The notes beneath the pieces were generated by a model. It worked only from the letters and a program-made list of their open reading frames with translations, had not been told where the DNA came from and searched no databases. The position numbers and the translations under genes were made by a program. Source: Burkholderia cepacia (GTDB lineage: Bacteria > Pseudomonadota > Gammaproteobacteria > Burkholderiales > Burkholderiaceae). Taken from it: a DNA stretch of 64,000 nt. Every line of letters starts with the position of its first letter. The first letter of the stretch is position 1. Positions 1 to 11,546 of the stretch are shown piece after piece. The stretch covers positions 930,001-994,000 of the forward strand of contig NZ_CP013444.1 of assembly GCF_001718835.1 (NCBI RefSeq), in the 5' to 3' direction.

Positions 1-515
1 CGGTACTGGTGCGCGTCGCCGCGTGGATCGTGCTGCTGCAGAGCGAAGGGCTCGTCAACAAGGCGCTGATCGGCAGCGGGCTGATCTCGCATCCGCTGAC
101 GCTGCTGTTCAACCGCGTCGGCGTATACATCTCGATGACGCACATCCTGCTGCCGTTCATGATCCTGCCGCTCTACAGCGTGATGAAGTCGATTCCGCCG
201 ACGTACCAGCGCGCAGCCGTGTCGCTCGGCAGCCATCCGTTCGCCGCGTTCTGGCGCGTGTACGTACCGCAGACCTACCCGGGTGTCGGCGCGGGCGCGC
301 TGCTGGTGTTCATCCTCGCGATCGGCTACTACATCACGCCCGCGCTGCTCGGCGGGCCGAACGACCAGATGGTCAGCTACTACGTCGCGTACTTCACGAA
401 CGTAACGATCAACTGGGGCATGGCGTGCGCGCTCGGCGGGCTGCTGCTCGCGGCGACGCTCGTGCTGTACGCGGTGTACGGGCGCTTCACGCGCACGAAC
501 GTGAGCCTCGGCTGA
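1..515 (+). CDS. ABC transporter inner-membrane permease, PotB-like (5' truncated by window edge)
   Basis: This is the C-terminal part (about 170 residues) of a binding-protein-dependent transport permease; the reading frame is open at the window edge, so the true start lies outside. The visible part contains hydrophobic membrane segments and an EAA-type cytoplasmic loop (RAAVSLGSHPFAAFWRVYVP), the contact site for the ATPase subunit. The sequence style matches the PotB half of spermidine/putrescine-type importers. It lies 40 nt before a second, PotC-like permease, so the two probably form the heterodimeric channel. The ATPase and binding protein are presumably upstream of the window. The substrate cannot be read from the sequence; polyamine or a related small organic cation is a family-based guess. 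Confidence 0.85.
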   Translation, partial: VLVRVAAWIVLLQSEGLVNKALIGSGLISHPLTLLFNRVGVYISMTHILLPFMILPLYSVMKSIPPTYQRAAVSLGSHPFAAFWRVYVPQTYPGVGAGALLVFILAIGYYITPALLGGPNDQMVSYYVAYFTNVTINWGMACALGGLLLAATLVLYAVYGRFTRTNVSLG

Positions 516-555
516 GCGCCGCCGCGCACAACGAAACGGGAAGGGGAATCCGACC

Positions 556-1392
556 ATGAAACTCGCCAGGCCGCTGTTCGCGCCGCACATGTCGTTCGTC
601 GAGCGCGCGTGGTACGTCGCGCTGCGCGTGCTCGTCGTGCTGACGCTGCTGTACCTGATCCTTCCGGTGCTCGCAATCGTGCCGCTGTCGTTTTCGTCGA
701 GCACGTTCCTCGTCTATCCGATTCCGGGCTTCTCGATGCGCTGGTACGAGAACCTGATCGCGTCGGACGAATGGCGGATGGCCGCGAAGAACAGCTTCAT
801 CGTCGCGCCGTCGGCGACCGTCGTCGCGACGGTGCTCGGCACGCTCGCCGCGATCGGTCTCACGAAGGCCGACTTCCGCGGCAAGGGGCTGTTGATGGCC
901 GTGCTGCTGTCGCCGATGATCGTGCCCGTCGTCGTGGTCGGCGTCGGCATGTACCTGTTTTTCGCGCCACTCGGGCTCGCGAACACCTACACGGGGCTGA
1001 TCGCCGCGCACGCGGCGCTCGGCGTGCCGTTCGTCGTGACGACGGTCGCGGCGACGCTGCAGGGCTTCAACCAGAACCTCGTGCGCGCGAGCCTGTCGCT
1101 CGGTGCGAACCCGGTGTCGACTTTCTTCCGCGTGACGCTGCCGGTGATCGCGCCGGGCGTGATGTCGGGCGCGCTGTTCGCGTTCGCGACGTCGTTCGAC
1201 GAAGTCGTCGTCACGCTGTTCCTCGCGGGCGCGGACCAGACCACGCTGCCGCGCCAGATGTTCACGGGCATCCGCGAGAACATCAGCCCGACGATCGCCG
1301 CGCTCGCCACGATCCTGATCATTTTCTCGACGAGCCTGCTGCTTGCGCTCGAATGGCTGCGCGGGCGCAATGCGCGGCGCGCGGTTGCGTGA
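556..1392 (+). CDS. ABC transporter inner-membrane permease, PotC-like
   Basis: This 278-residue membrane protein has about six transmembrane segments. It carries the conserved EAA loop (RASLSLGANPVSTFFRVTLP) followed by the DEV(V/I)VT stretch typical of PotC-type permeases (SFDEVVVTLFLAG). The ATG at 556 is preceded by GGAAGGGGAAT, a usable ribosome site. It follows the PotB-like gene by 40 nt on the same strand and should be its heterodimer partner in an ABC importer for polyamine-like substrates. The family call is secure; the substrate is inferred from family resemblance only. The 195 nt that follow hold no other gene I can support. Confidence 0.88.
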   Translation: MKLARPLFAPHMSFVERAWYVALRVLVVLTLLYLILPVLAIVPLSFSSSTFLVYPIPGFSMRWYENLIASDEWRMAAKNSFIVAPSATVVATVLGTLAAIGLTKADFRGKGLLMAVLLSPMIVPVVVVGVGMYLFFAPLGLANTYTGLIAAHAALGVPFVVTTVAATLQGFNQNLVRASLSLGANPVSTFFRVTLPVIAPGVMSGALFAFATSFDEVVVTLFLAGADQTTLPRQMFTGIRENISPTIAALATILIIFSTSLLLALEWLRGRNARRAVA

Positions 1393-1587
1393 CGCGGTGA
1401 CGAACCGGGGGCGGCGCCGGCTTTCGTTTGGCTGACCGACGAAGCGACCGCCTGCACGTTCGATGCGGCTCTGCAACAATACGGGGCGCGGCGGCGCGCG
1501 CACCGGTTGTACCGGACGACACGCGCGATGCCGAGCCGGTCCAACCGCGACGCGTCGCATCGCGTCGCCCGCCAGCAGAGTCACATC

Positions 1588-2994
1588 TTGTCCGAAACCG
1601 CTTCCGCCGCCCGCACCCCGGAGCCGGCCGTCAACTGGCGCGCGATGTCCGCCGTGCTGCTGGCCGTCGCGCTCGCGACGCTCGACACCGCGATCGCGAA
1701 CACTGCGCTGCCCGCGATCGCCGCCGACCTGCATGCGTCGCCTGCAGCGTCCGTCTGGATCATCAACGCATACCAGCTTGCGATGGTCGCGACGCTGCTG
1801 CCGTTCGCGTCGCTCGGCGACATCGTCGGCCACAAGCGCGTGTATATCGCCGGGCTCGCGGTGTTCACGCTCGCGTCGCTCGGCTGCTCGCTCGCGTCGA
1901 CGCTGCCGATGCTGACGGCCGCGCGGATCGTGCAGGGCTTCGGCGCGAGCGCGATCATGAGCGTCAACGTCGCGCTGATCCGCGGCCTGTTCCCCGCGCA
2001 CCGGCTCGGGCGCGGTGTCGGCTTCAATGCGCTCGTGGTCGGCGTGTCGTTCGCGGTGGGGCCGACCATCGCATCGCTGATCCTGTCGGTCGCCGCGTGG
2101 CCGTGGCTGTTCGCGGTGAACGTGCCGCTCGGCGTGTTCGCGCTGGCCGTGGCGATTCCGTCGTTGCCGCAGACGGCGCGCGGCAAGCATGCATTCGATC
2201 CGGTCGCTGCGCTGTTCAACGTGATCACGTTCGCGTCGCTGATCTTCGCGCTCGGCGAATTCGCGCAGCGCGGGCCGCTTTCGATCGTGTTCGCGTCGGC
2301 CGCGGTCGCGCTCGCATTCGGCTGGCTGCTGATCCGCCGCCAGGCCGGGCACCCGGCGCCGATGCTGCCGGTCGACCTGTTTCGCCGGCCGGTGTTCACG
2401 CTATCCGCGCTGACCGCCGTGTGCGCGTTCGCCGCGCAGGGGCTCGCGTTCGTGTCGCTGCCGTTCTATTTCGAAACCGTCCTGCATCGCAACGCGGTCG
2501 AGACGGGGTTCCTGATGACGCCGTGGTCGGCGATCGTCGCGCTTGCCGCGCCGATCGCGGGGCGGTTGTCGGATCGTTATCCGCCGGGCCTGCTCGGCGC
2601 GATCGGTCTTGCGTTGCTGAGCGCGGGCATGGTGTCGCTCGCGGCGTTGCCGGCGGCGCCGGGCGTGATCGACATCGGCTGGCGGATGATGCTGTGCGGC
2701 GCGGGCTTCGGTTTCTTCCAGTCGCCGAACCTGAAGGCGCTGATGTCGAGCGCGCCGCCCGAGCGCAGCGGCGGCGCGAGCGGGATCATCGCGACCGCGC
2801 GGCTGATCGGGCAGGCGACGGGCGCGGCACTCGTCGCGCTGTCGTTCGGCATCGCGGGGCGCCACGGGCCGACGCTTGCGCTGATGCTCGGTGCGGGATT
2901 CGCCGGGGCGGCGAGTGTCGCGAGCGGGTTGCGGCTGTTTGCGCCGTCGCATCGGGCCGGCGTGGCGGTTGCATCGGAGCGGGCGACGAAGTGA
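1588..2994 (+). CDS. MFS transporter, DHA2 (14-TM drug:H+ antiporter-like) family
   Basis: This predicted multidrug-type efflux permease of the inner membrane is about 468 residues long. It opens with the hallmark LATLDTAIANTALPAI of DHA2 proteins (motif D1-like, first helix). It also has a motif A-like loop (GDIVGHKRVYIAGLAVF) and motif C-like glycine-rich helix 5 (VVGVSFAVGPTIAS). The frame is open from 1507. I chose the TTG at 1588 because the extra N-terminal residues from 1507 are polar, arginine-rich and unlike the family; no start has a strong ribosome site, so this is uncertain. The substrate is unknown. It is convergent with the sedolisin gene. Confidence 0.83.
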   Translation: MSETASAARTPEPAVNWRAMSAVLLAVALATLDTAIANTALPAIAADLHASPAASVWIINAYQLAMVATLLPFASLGDIVGHKRVYIAGLAVFTLASLGCSLASTLPMLTAARIVQGFGASAIMSVNVALIRGLFPAHRLGRGVGFNALVVGVSFAVGPTIASLILSVAAWPWLFAVNVPLGVFALAVAIPSLPQTARGKHAFDPVAALFNVITFASLIFALGEFAQRGPLSIVFASAAVALAFGWLLIRRQAGHPAPMLPVDLFRRPVFTLSALTAVCAFAAQGLAFVSLPFYFETVLHRNAVETGFLMTPWSAIVALAAPIAGRLSDRYPPGLLGAIGLALLSAGMVSLAALPAAPGVIDIGWRMMLCGAGFGFFQSPNLKALMSSAPPERSGGASGIIATARLIGQATGAALVALSFGIAGRHGPTLALMLGAGFAGAASVASGLRLFAPSHRAGVAVASERATK

Positions 2995-3040
2995 CGGCGG
3001 GGCGTGCAGACGCCCGGTCGGTCCGTTGCATCCAAGTGAA

Positions 3041-3082
3041 GAAGCAAAAAACCGGCGCGCGGAGAAACGCCCCGCGCGCCGG
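3041..3082 (-). terminator. Intrinsic terminator of the sedolisin gene
   Basis: An 11-bp perfect G/C stem (CCGGCGCGCGG, 3052-3062, with CCGCGCGCCGG, 3072-3082) has a 9-nt loop. On the minus strand it is followed by TTTTTT, so it terminates transcripts of the peptidase gene that ends at 3098. On the plus strand no T run follows. Confidence 0.85.
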
Positions 3083-3097
3083 CTCTACACACCTCGC

Positions 3098-4831
3098 TTA
3101 GAACCCGCCCGACTTGATCAGCTGGTTGAGGTTCGCGATGTTCAGGCTGCCGAAACCGGTCGTGTAATCCCAGCCGGTGCCTGCGTTGTAGCCATACCCC
3201 TGATAGCCGTTGTTCCCCGACACCACGTCGTAGCGTACGAGCGACGGGTTCGACGGAATGTCGGCGTAGAAATTGCCGGCCGGGAAGCCGAGGCCCGTGC
3301 CGTTCGCTGCGAGCAGGCGTGCCCAGAGGCCCGTGAAGATCGGCGCGGCGAGGCTCGTGCCGCCGATCTGCTGCAACTGGCCGTAGTTGTAGATGTACGC
3401 GCCGGTGCTTTGCGCGGCGTCGAACGACACGTCCGGCAACTGGCGGTTGCTGCCCGACTGCCACGACGGTGCGGGCAGGATCGTGCTGACGCCGCCGCCC
3501 GTCGCCCACAGCTTGCCGTTGCCGTCGAGCCCTTCGTTCCATACGGTCTCGTTCGAGAACGCACCCGACGACGTCGTGTAGAGCGTCGTGCCGCCGATCG
3601 CGAGCACGTGCGGCGACGAAGCCGGCCACGACACCGTGTAGTTCGCGCCGTCCGGATAGCCGCGGTTGTTGCACTCGTACACGCCTTCGTCGCCCGACGA
3701 CACCGAGAACGTCTGGCCTTGCGCCGCGGCTGTCGTGAAGATCTGCTCCTCGGCGTCGAGCGTGCCGTCTGCGTTCGCGTCGGTCTCGCACCAGCCGAGC
3801 GACACGTTGATCACCTTCGCGGTGTTGTCCGACACCGCGCGGTTGAACGCCTGCGTGAGGCCCGTGTTGCCGCTGGCGTTGAGGTCCGCCATGTAGAACA
3901 CGAGCTTGCCGACCTGGCCGCCGGCCGAGCCGACGATCGACTGGCTGTCGAGATCCCATTCTCCCTGGCCGTCCTGGTCGTCGGTATAGCTGCCGCCCGA
4001 ACCGTTGGTCTTGACGGTCTGCGTCGAGACGCTGCCGTAACCGTTGCTCGACGTGAACTGCTTCAGGTCCTGCAGCGTCTGCGATACGCCGCCGATCGTG
4101 ATGATGCCGACGGTGACACCGGCTGCAGTCGGCACGCCGGTTGCATTGTAGAGGCCCGGGAATTCCTTCGGATAGTGGCCGGTCGCCGTGCCGGCCGCGA
4201 GTGCCTGCGGCTTCGATACGTTGCCGATGCGCAGCAGCGGCCGCGCGTGTGCGACGCTCTGCAGCCCCAGCACCGAGCCGACGACATCGCCGAGTGCGCG
4301 CGGCACTTGCGCGGTCGACGTGTTGGCGAAGCCCGAACGGCCCGCGTATTCGAAGTGCACGAGCGACGTGTTGAATGCGGTCTTCACCGTGCCGGCCGTA
4401 CCGCTTGCGGATACGAGCAACCGATTCGGTGCGACCTCGACGTTCACGAAGCCGCTCTTGTGCAGATAGTCGACGACCGACTTCACCTGCGCTTCGGTCG
4501 GTGCGTAGCTGGCGAGGAACTGCTCGTGCGTCAGGTACTGGCGGTAATGCGCGCTGCCCGGCCGGTTCACGTCGCGCGCCAGTTGCTTGAGTTGCGCGGC
4601 ATTGCGCAGCTTCAGGCTGACGACGACGTGGGTCGTTTCGCCGGCTGCGAGTTCGAGCGACGGCGCCGCACTGCGCGCCATCAACTGCGGGCCGGTCAGA
4701 AAGGCCTTCGTATGGGTATCGACCCAGTCCGTCGCGCCGTGTGCCGCGCCGGCGGCAAGTACGAGCGGCCATGCGCAGGCGAGACGGCGGGGCGACGGCA
4801 GGGGCAGGGCAAACCAGGCGTTCCTTTTCAT
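3098..4831 (-). CDS. Secreted sedolisin-family (S53) serine-carboxyl peptidase with pro-domain
   Basis: This 577-residue preproprotein resembles pro-kumamolisin and xanthomonalisin. A signal peptide covers about residues 1-33 (ends AAGAAHGA). The pro-kumamolisin activation domain spans about 40-190, then the catalytic domain. The visible catalytic set is Glu291 and Asp295 (EWDLD, the E-x3-D spacing of sedolisins), oxyanion Asp381 (SSGDEGVY) and nucleophile Ser493 in GGTSLAAP. A C-terminal calcium site is likely around GWDYTTGFGSLN. A DANADGTLDAEE segment at about 351-362 fits an EF-hand-like calcium loop inserted in the catalytic domain. Such enzymes degrade proteins at acidic pH outside the cell and resist pepstatin. 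The gene is monocistronic with its own terminator. Confidence 0.93.
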   Translation of the reverse strand: MKRNAWFALPLPSPRRLACAWPLVLAAGAAHGATDWVDTHTKAFLTGPQLMARSAAPSLELAAGETTHVVVSLKLRNAAQLKQLARDVNRPGSAHYRQYLTHEQFLASYAPTEAQVKSVVDYLHKSGFVNVEVAPNRLLVSASGTAGTVKTAFNTSLVHFEYAGRSGFANTSTAQVPRALGDVVGSVLGLQSVAHARPLLRIGNVSKPQALAAGTATGHYPKEFPGLYNATGVPTAAGVTVGIITIGGVSQTLQDLKQFTSSNGYGSVSTQTVKTNGSGGSYTDDQDGQGEWDLDSQSIVGSAGGQVGKLVFYMADLNASGNTGLTQAFNRAVSDNTAKVINVSLGWCETDANADGTLDAEEQIFTTAAAQGQTFSVSSGDEGVYECNNRGYPDGANYTVSWPASSPHVLAIGGTTLYTTSSGAFSNETVWNEGLDGNGKLWATGGGVSTILPAPSWQSGSNRQLPDVSFDAAQSTGAYIYNYGQLQQIGGTSLAAPIFTGLWARLLAANGTGLGFPAGNFYADIPSNPSLVRYDVVSGNNGYQGYGYNAGTGWDYTTGFGSLNIANLNQLIKSGGF

Positions 4832-5370
4832 CGGGAGTCCTTTTTAGGAGAGACGACGTTGCTGGAGCCCTCGACCCTTGTGGGGTCGCGAGCGCAGTGG
4901 AGCGTAGGACGCCATATCACTTCGGGTAGCTGAGAGAAACGTCAGCTGTCAGTTCTGACAAGGCGCGTCCTGCGCGACGGTCGCGCGGGGCAGTGGCGGG
5001 CGGCGCGTCGGGGCGGACGGCGGAACCGGTTCGCGCGTGCATCGCGTGGCGGCGGGCGGCGCGTGCGTCAATCGAGCAGGCGCGGCAGCCGCGCGGACGG
5101 CGAATCGTGCGTTGCGGCGGCGTGCGATGGTTCGCACGGTGGTTCGGGCCGTGAGTCGCGTGCGCCGCGCCGCGTCGCACTATGTGGTCGGGGCTTGCGG
5201 CAAGCTTTCCGCCATGGCGTCTCGGCGTCGCCGGAACATGGAGAAATCCGCCTGAACGGGGCGAGGCGTGCCGAATGGTGGAACAGTGCGCGGCGCAGTC
5301 TTGCAGGCGGCTTTCGGGTTACGCGTCCGGACCCCACTTTAGAGTGAACGCTCTATCGGACGCGCGGGCG
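4832..5370. other. Intergenic region between sedolisin and acnA, with nested inverted repeats
   Basis: No protein gene is supported in this stretch. It should hold the sedolisin promoter at its left end. At 5322-5364 there is an outer inverted repeat (CGCGTCCG / CGGACGCG). It encloses a second one, TAGAGTGAACGCTCTA (5340-5355), whose 5-bp arms flank a TGAACG core, a layout reminiscent of TetR-type operators. No TetR gene lies nearby, so the function is open. Confidence 0.5.
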
Positions 5371-5396
5371 AAAAAAAGCCCGACACGAGGTCGGGC
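5371..5396 (-). terminator. Intrinsic terminator of the mdh-to-acnA gene run
   Basis: The stem GCCCGAC (5378-5384) / GTCGGGC (5390-5396) has a 5-nt loop. On the minus strand it is followed by seven T residues. It lies 57 nt downstream of the acnA stop codon. Confidence 0.88.
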
Positions 5397-5452
5397 ATCC
5401 AAATCGGCCGCAACCGCCGAAGCGGGATACGGCACCTGCAAAAGCGGAGCGC

Positions 5453-8170
<2,718 letters not shown>

Positions 8171-8222
8171 GGTGATTTTCCTGGGTTTAAGGCTAGGAAA
8201 CAAACAGTCCTGTATCTGACGG

Positions 8223-9674
8223 CTATATCACATACAAGTCGACGTACTCATCGACCGGCATCGCTTCGAGCTTTGCCTGGTCCAGCGACACGTCGAGAAT
8301 CGCTTGTTGCTGCTTTGCCGGGAAGCGGCGGGCAAGGTTGGTCCTGAACTTCTCGACCAGGAGCGGGATGCCTTCCGCACGCCGCCGCCGATGGCCGAGC
8401 GGGTATTCGACCGCCACCTCGGCAAGCTTCGACCCGTCCGCGAACTCGATCGTCAGTGCGTTCGCGATCGAGCGCTTGTCCGGGTCGTGGTAATCCTTCG
8501 TGAACTGCGGATCCTCGACGCACACGGTTTTCGCGCGCAGCGCGTCGATGCGGGGATCGGCGGCGGCCGAGTCTTCGTAGTCGGCCGCGGTCAGCCGGCC
8601 GAACAGCAGCGGCACGGCGACCATGTACTGGATGCAGTGGTCGCGGTCGGCCGGATTGGCGAGCGGGCCCTGCTTGTCGATGATGCGGATCGCGGCCGCA
8701 TGCGTGCGGATCGTGATCCGGCTGATGTCGTCGGTCGTGCGGCCGGCGGCGGCGAGCTGCGCATGCAGCTGCAGCGCGGCCTCGGCGGCCGTCTGCGCGT
8801 GGAACTCGGCAGGAAACGCGATCTTGAACAGCACGTTTTCCATCACGTACGTGCCGTACGGGCGCTGGAAGCGGAACGGCTTGCCGTCGAACAGCACGTC
8901 GTAGAAGCCCCAGGTCTTTGCGGTGAGTGCCGACGGGTAGCCCATTTCACCCGTTTTCGCGATCAGCGCGAGGCGCACCGCGCGGGAGGTCGCGTCGCCG
9001 GCCGCCCATGATTTGCGCGAGCCCGTGTTCGGCGCGTGGCGGTAAGTGCGCAGCGCCTGGCCGTCGACGAACGCGTTGGACACCGCGTTGATCAGCTCGT
9101 CGCGCGTGAGCCCGAGCAGCCGGCCGACGACGGCCGTCGATGCGACCTTCACGAGCAGCACGTGGTCGAGCCCGACCGCGTTGAACGAATTCTCGAGTGC
9201 GAGGCAGCCCTGGATCTCGTGGGCCTGGATCATCGCGACGAGCACGTCGCGCATGGCAAGCGGCTTCCTGCCGGCCGCGACGGCCGTGCGGGACAGCCAG
9301 TCGGCCGTCGCCAGGATGCCGCCGAGGTTGTCGGACGGATGGCCCCATTCGGCGGCGAGCCAGGTGTCGTTGAAGTCCAGCCAGCGGATCATCGCGCCGA
9401 TGCCGAACGCGGCCTGGACGGGATCGAGCTGGAAGGACGTGCCGGGCACCTTCGCGCCGTTCGGCACGATCGTGCCGGGCACGACGGGGCCGAGCAGCTT
9501 GGTGCAGGCAGGGTAGGACAGCGCCTCGAGTCCGCATCCGAGCGTGTCGATCAGGCAATGACGCGCCGTCTCCAGCGCGAGCGCGCTGTCGATGCCGGCA
9601 TTCAGCACGTAGTCGACGATATCGACGAGTACCGTATCCGGAGCAGGGCGGACGTTGGAGACCGGGGCGGACAT
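8223..9674 (-). CDS. prpD: 2-methylcitrate dehydratase (MmgE/PrpD family)
   Basis: This 483-residue protein matches the full PrpD length and layout: a large helical N-terminal domain with RHCLIDTLGCG and GHPSDNLGGIL, and a smaller C-terminal domain. PrpD dehydrates 2-methylcitrate to 2-methylaconitate during propionyl-CoA oxidation, and many PrpD enzymes also act on citrate. The gene sits between acnA and a small secreted protein in the leftward TCA run. No prpB or prpC is visible here. The pairing with acnA suggests that methylaconitate is finished by the downstream aconitase. The start at 9674 gives the expected N-terminus. Confidence 0.93.
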   Translation of the reverse strand: MSAPVSNVRPAPDTVLVDIVDYVLNAGIDSALALETARHCLIDTLGCGLEALSYPACTKLLGPVVPGTIVPNGAKVPGTSFQLDPVQAAFGIGAMIRWLDFNDTWLAAEWGHPSDNLGGILATADWLSRTAVAAGRKPLAMRDVLVAMIQAHEIQGCLALENSFNAVGLDHVLLVKVASTAVVGRLLGLTRDELINAVSNAFVDGQALRTYRHAPNTGSRKSWAAGDATSRAVRLALIAKTGEMGYPSALTAKTWGFYDVLFDGKPFRFQRPYGTYVMENVLFKIAFPAEFHAQTAAEAALQLHAQLAAAGRTTDDISRITIRTHAAAIRIIDKQGPLANPADRDHCIQYMVAVPLLFGRLTAADYEDSAAADPRIDALRAKTVCVEDPQFTKDYHDPDKRSIANALTIEFADGSKLAEVAVEYPLGHRRRRAEGIPLLVEKFRTNLARRFPAKQQQAILDVSLDQAKLEAMPVDEYVDLYVI

Positions 9675-9696
9675 CGAGGGGCCGATGGGAACGCGC

Positions 9697-10209
9697 TTAG
9701 TTCGTTGCCGGCTTCAGCTCGTTCGACTGCGTCGGTGCCGGCGTGCCTTGTGCCATTTCCGGCGTCACGCACTCGTCCGCGAGGCGTTCGCCGCCGTTTG
9801 CGTCGGAGAACAGCATCGCCTTGGTCGGGATCACGATCAGCTTGAAGCCCGCTGCCGGATCGTAGAACGTGTCGGCGCCCGTCGTCGTGGCCTGACGCGG
9901 CAGCTTGTAGTTCTTCTTCGCCCAGTGAACCGTGACCACCTGGTCGCGCTTCATGTCACCGGCGAGGTCGAACGACAGACCTTCCTTGCAGGACCACTTG
10001 ACCGCGCCGTCCGGTACCGGATCGACCTTGGCTGCGGCACGTGCCTGCGCCTTCTTGCTGCGCGGGATGATGCGCTTGGCCGGCGCCGGGCGCTTGGCCG
10101 TTGCCTTCTTCGCCGTCGTGGTCGTACCCTGGGCAAACGCGCTCGGAGCCGACACCAGCATCGTGGCGGACAAGGCGCCGATGGCGGTAGCGATCAGGAG
10201 TTTCTTCAT
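9697..10209 (-). CDS. Small secreted protein with possible MliC-like (C-type lysozyme inhibitor) fold
   Basis: This 170-residue protein has a clear Sec signal peptide (MKKLLIATAIGALSATMLVS, cleaved near SAFAQ). A basic Ala/Lys-rich linker of about 35 residues (to about 61) follows. The C-terminal domain opens with VKWSCKEGLSFDL and carries TGADTFYDPAAGFKL and a late second cysteine (ADEC). A starting C-x-x-G strand, a (S/T)GA-x-x-Y turn and a final Cys recall the lysozyme-inhibitor MliC domain, but the match is by eye and weak. The gene lies 22 nt before prpD, so it is probably co-transcribed with it. Its own 5' side carries a GGCCGGCA/TGCCGGCC hairpin (10243-10264). Family assignment is tentative; existence as a gene is likely. 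Confidence 0.75.
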   Translation of the reverse strand: MKKLLIATAIGALSATMLVSAPSAFAQGTTTTAKKATAKRPAPAKRIIPRSKKAQARAAAKVDPVPDGAVKWSCKEGLSFDLAGDMKRDQVVTVHWAKKNYKLPRQATTTGADTFYDPAAGFKLIVIPTKAMLFSDANGGERLADECVTPEMAQGTPAPTQSNELKPATN

Positions 10210-10378
10210 GGAGTCAGAACCTTTCGATAATCAGTTGACAAGGGCCGGCATCGAACTGCCGGCCGGTTTGAAACTGCACGCGCCCCGAAAGCGCGCAGCG
10301 GCCGCTATTTTCACCTATTTGGCCGCGTCCATATCAGGTTTTCGGGCTCCGTTACGTTTTTTGTCGTTTCGCAAACCT
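10210..10378 (-). promoter_or_regulatory. Spacer with hairpin upstream of the small secreted protein gene
   Basis: The 169-nt gap inside the leftward TCA run contains an 8-bp perfect hairpin (GGCCGGCA, 10243-10250; TGCCGGCC, 10257-10264; loop TCGAAC), 34 nt before the ATG at 10209. No T run follows it on the minus strand, so it is more likely an RNA-stability or processing element than a terminator. The A/T-rich stretch at 10340-10380 could hold a secondary promoter. Confidence 0.4.
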
Positions 10379-11446
10379 CTATCCGGTTCGCGCATCGTCG
10401 AATGCATGAAACTCGCGTATCGGCCGGCGCCGCGCGCTTACGGCGCGCTGCCCCGCGGCGGCCGGGCCGAACAGCGGCGCGGCCTCGGCCGGTACCGGCT
10501 GGCCGGTGGCCCGCGCACGGCGCAGCACCGACCAGTAATACCGGTAGCTCGCGCGATCGTGCAGCGTATCACCGTGGCGCGTCGGCCCCCAGTCGGCGGC
10601 CTGCGCGGCCAGCAGGATCTCGGCGGCCAGCGCGACCTCGTCGGTGCGCGGCGCGAATGCGTCGACGATCGGGCGGATCTGCGCGGGGTGGATGCTCCAC
10701 ATCCGCGTGAAGGCGAATTCGTCGCGCGCGCGGCGTGCGTCGGCGGCGACGACGCTCATGTCGCGTACCTCGGTCGTCACGTTGTGCGACGGCGTCTTGC
10801 CGTGCGCGTGGCAGGCCGCGGCGATTTCCAGCTTCGCGCGGCGCACGAGCGGGTGTTCGAACTGGCCGGGCGAGCGCATCGCGGCATCGGGAATCGCGCC
10901 ATGGTGCGCGGAGACGAAATCCATCAGCCCGAAGCTCAGCGTGCCGACCGTCGGCAGCGCGGCGAGGGCGGCCGCCTGCGCCAGCGCGCCGTGCGTCTCG
11001 ACCAGCACGTCGACCGGGATCGGCTGCGCGATGCCGAGCTCGCGGCGCGTGCCTTCGATGAACGCGGTCATTTCGGCCGCGTCGGCGGCAGTCGCGATCT
11101 TGGGGAGCGTGATGTAGGCGGGTGCGCGCGACGCGCGCAGCACGATGCGCACGTCGTCGCGCCAGTGCGGGTGGGAAAAGTCGTGGATGCGGACGCCGAC
11201 GCGGCCGAAGCGGTTCTCGTCGCTGCCGAGCAGGTCGGCCACGAGTGCCGCGTGCGCGGCTTCCTGGCCGACCGCCGCGCCGTCTTCGCAGTCGAGCGTG
11301 ATGTCGAACACCGGGCCCGTTTCGGCCTGCAGCGCGAGCGACTTGCGCATCAGCTTTTCGCTGCCCGCGTAGTGATCGCAACAGGGCAGGATCGCGGGCG
11401 GGGACGCCCCGTCGTACAGCACTTGTGCAGGAGTGAGCGCGGACAT
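10379..11446 (-). CDS. CitE-like HpcH/HpaI-family CoA-ester lyase/aldolase
   Basis: This 355-residue TIM-barrel enzyme belongs to the citrate lyase beta / malyl-CoA lyase superfamily. The visible signatures are FDITLDCEDGAAVG (acid residues binding Mg2+ and substrate), RVGVRIHDF, PVDVLVETHGAL with the metal-binding Glu, and FTRMWSIHPAQI near the C-terminus. The start chosen is the ATG at 11446 (MSALTPAQ). It is encoded between mdh and the small secreted protein gene, so a C4/C5 CoA-ester (malyl-, citramalyl- or methylmalyl-CoA-like) cleavage linked to TCA intermediates is plausible. No citF/citD partners are present, so classical citrate lyase is unlikely. The exact substrate cannot be read from the sequence. 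Confidence 0.85.
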   Translation of the reverse strand: MSALTPAQVLYDGASPPAILPCCDHYAGSEKLMRKSLALQAETGPVFDITLDCEDGAAVGQEAAHAALVADLLGSDENRFGRVGVRIHDFSHPHWRDDVRIVLRASRAPAYITLPKIATAADAAEMTAFIEGTRRELGIAQPIPVDVLVETHGALAQAAALAALPTVGTLSFGLMDFVSAHHGAIPDAAMRSPGQFEHPLVRRAKLEIAAACHAHGKTPSHNVTTEVRDMSVVAADARRARDEFAFTRMWSIHPAQIRPIVDAFAPRTDEVALAAEILLAAQAADWGPTRHGDTLHDRASYRYYWSVLRRARATGQPVPAEAAPLFGPAAAGQRAVSARRRPIREFHAFDDARTG

Positions 11447-11546
11447 CGTCTCTACGTCTAGAAGGCAGGCCAGCGTGGAAAAATCGGATTCGGGCGCGTT
11501 CTGGGCCGGTGGCGGCAAAACGCGTCCGGATCGGATCGGGGGCGCA

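Noticed and set aside
487..2352. A 621-codon minus-strand frame opposite the permease and MFS genes
   Set aside because: It is Arg/Asp/Glu-rich shadow sequence without motifs or membrane segments; the plus-strand genes explain the region.
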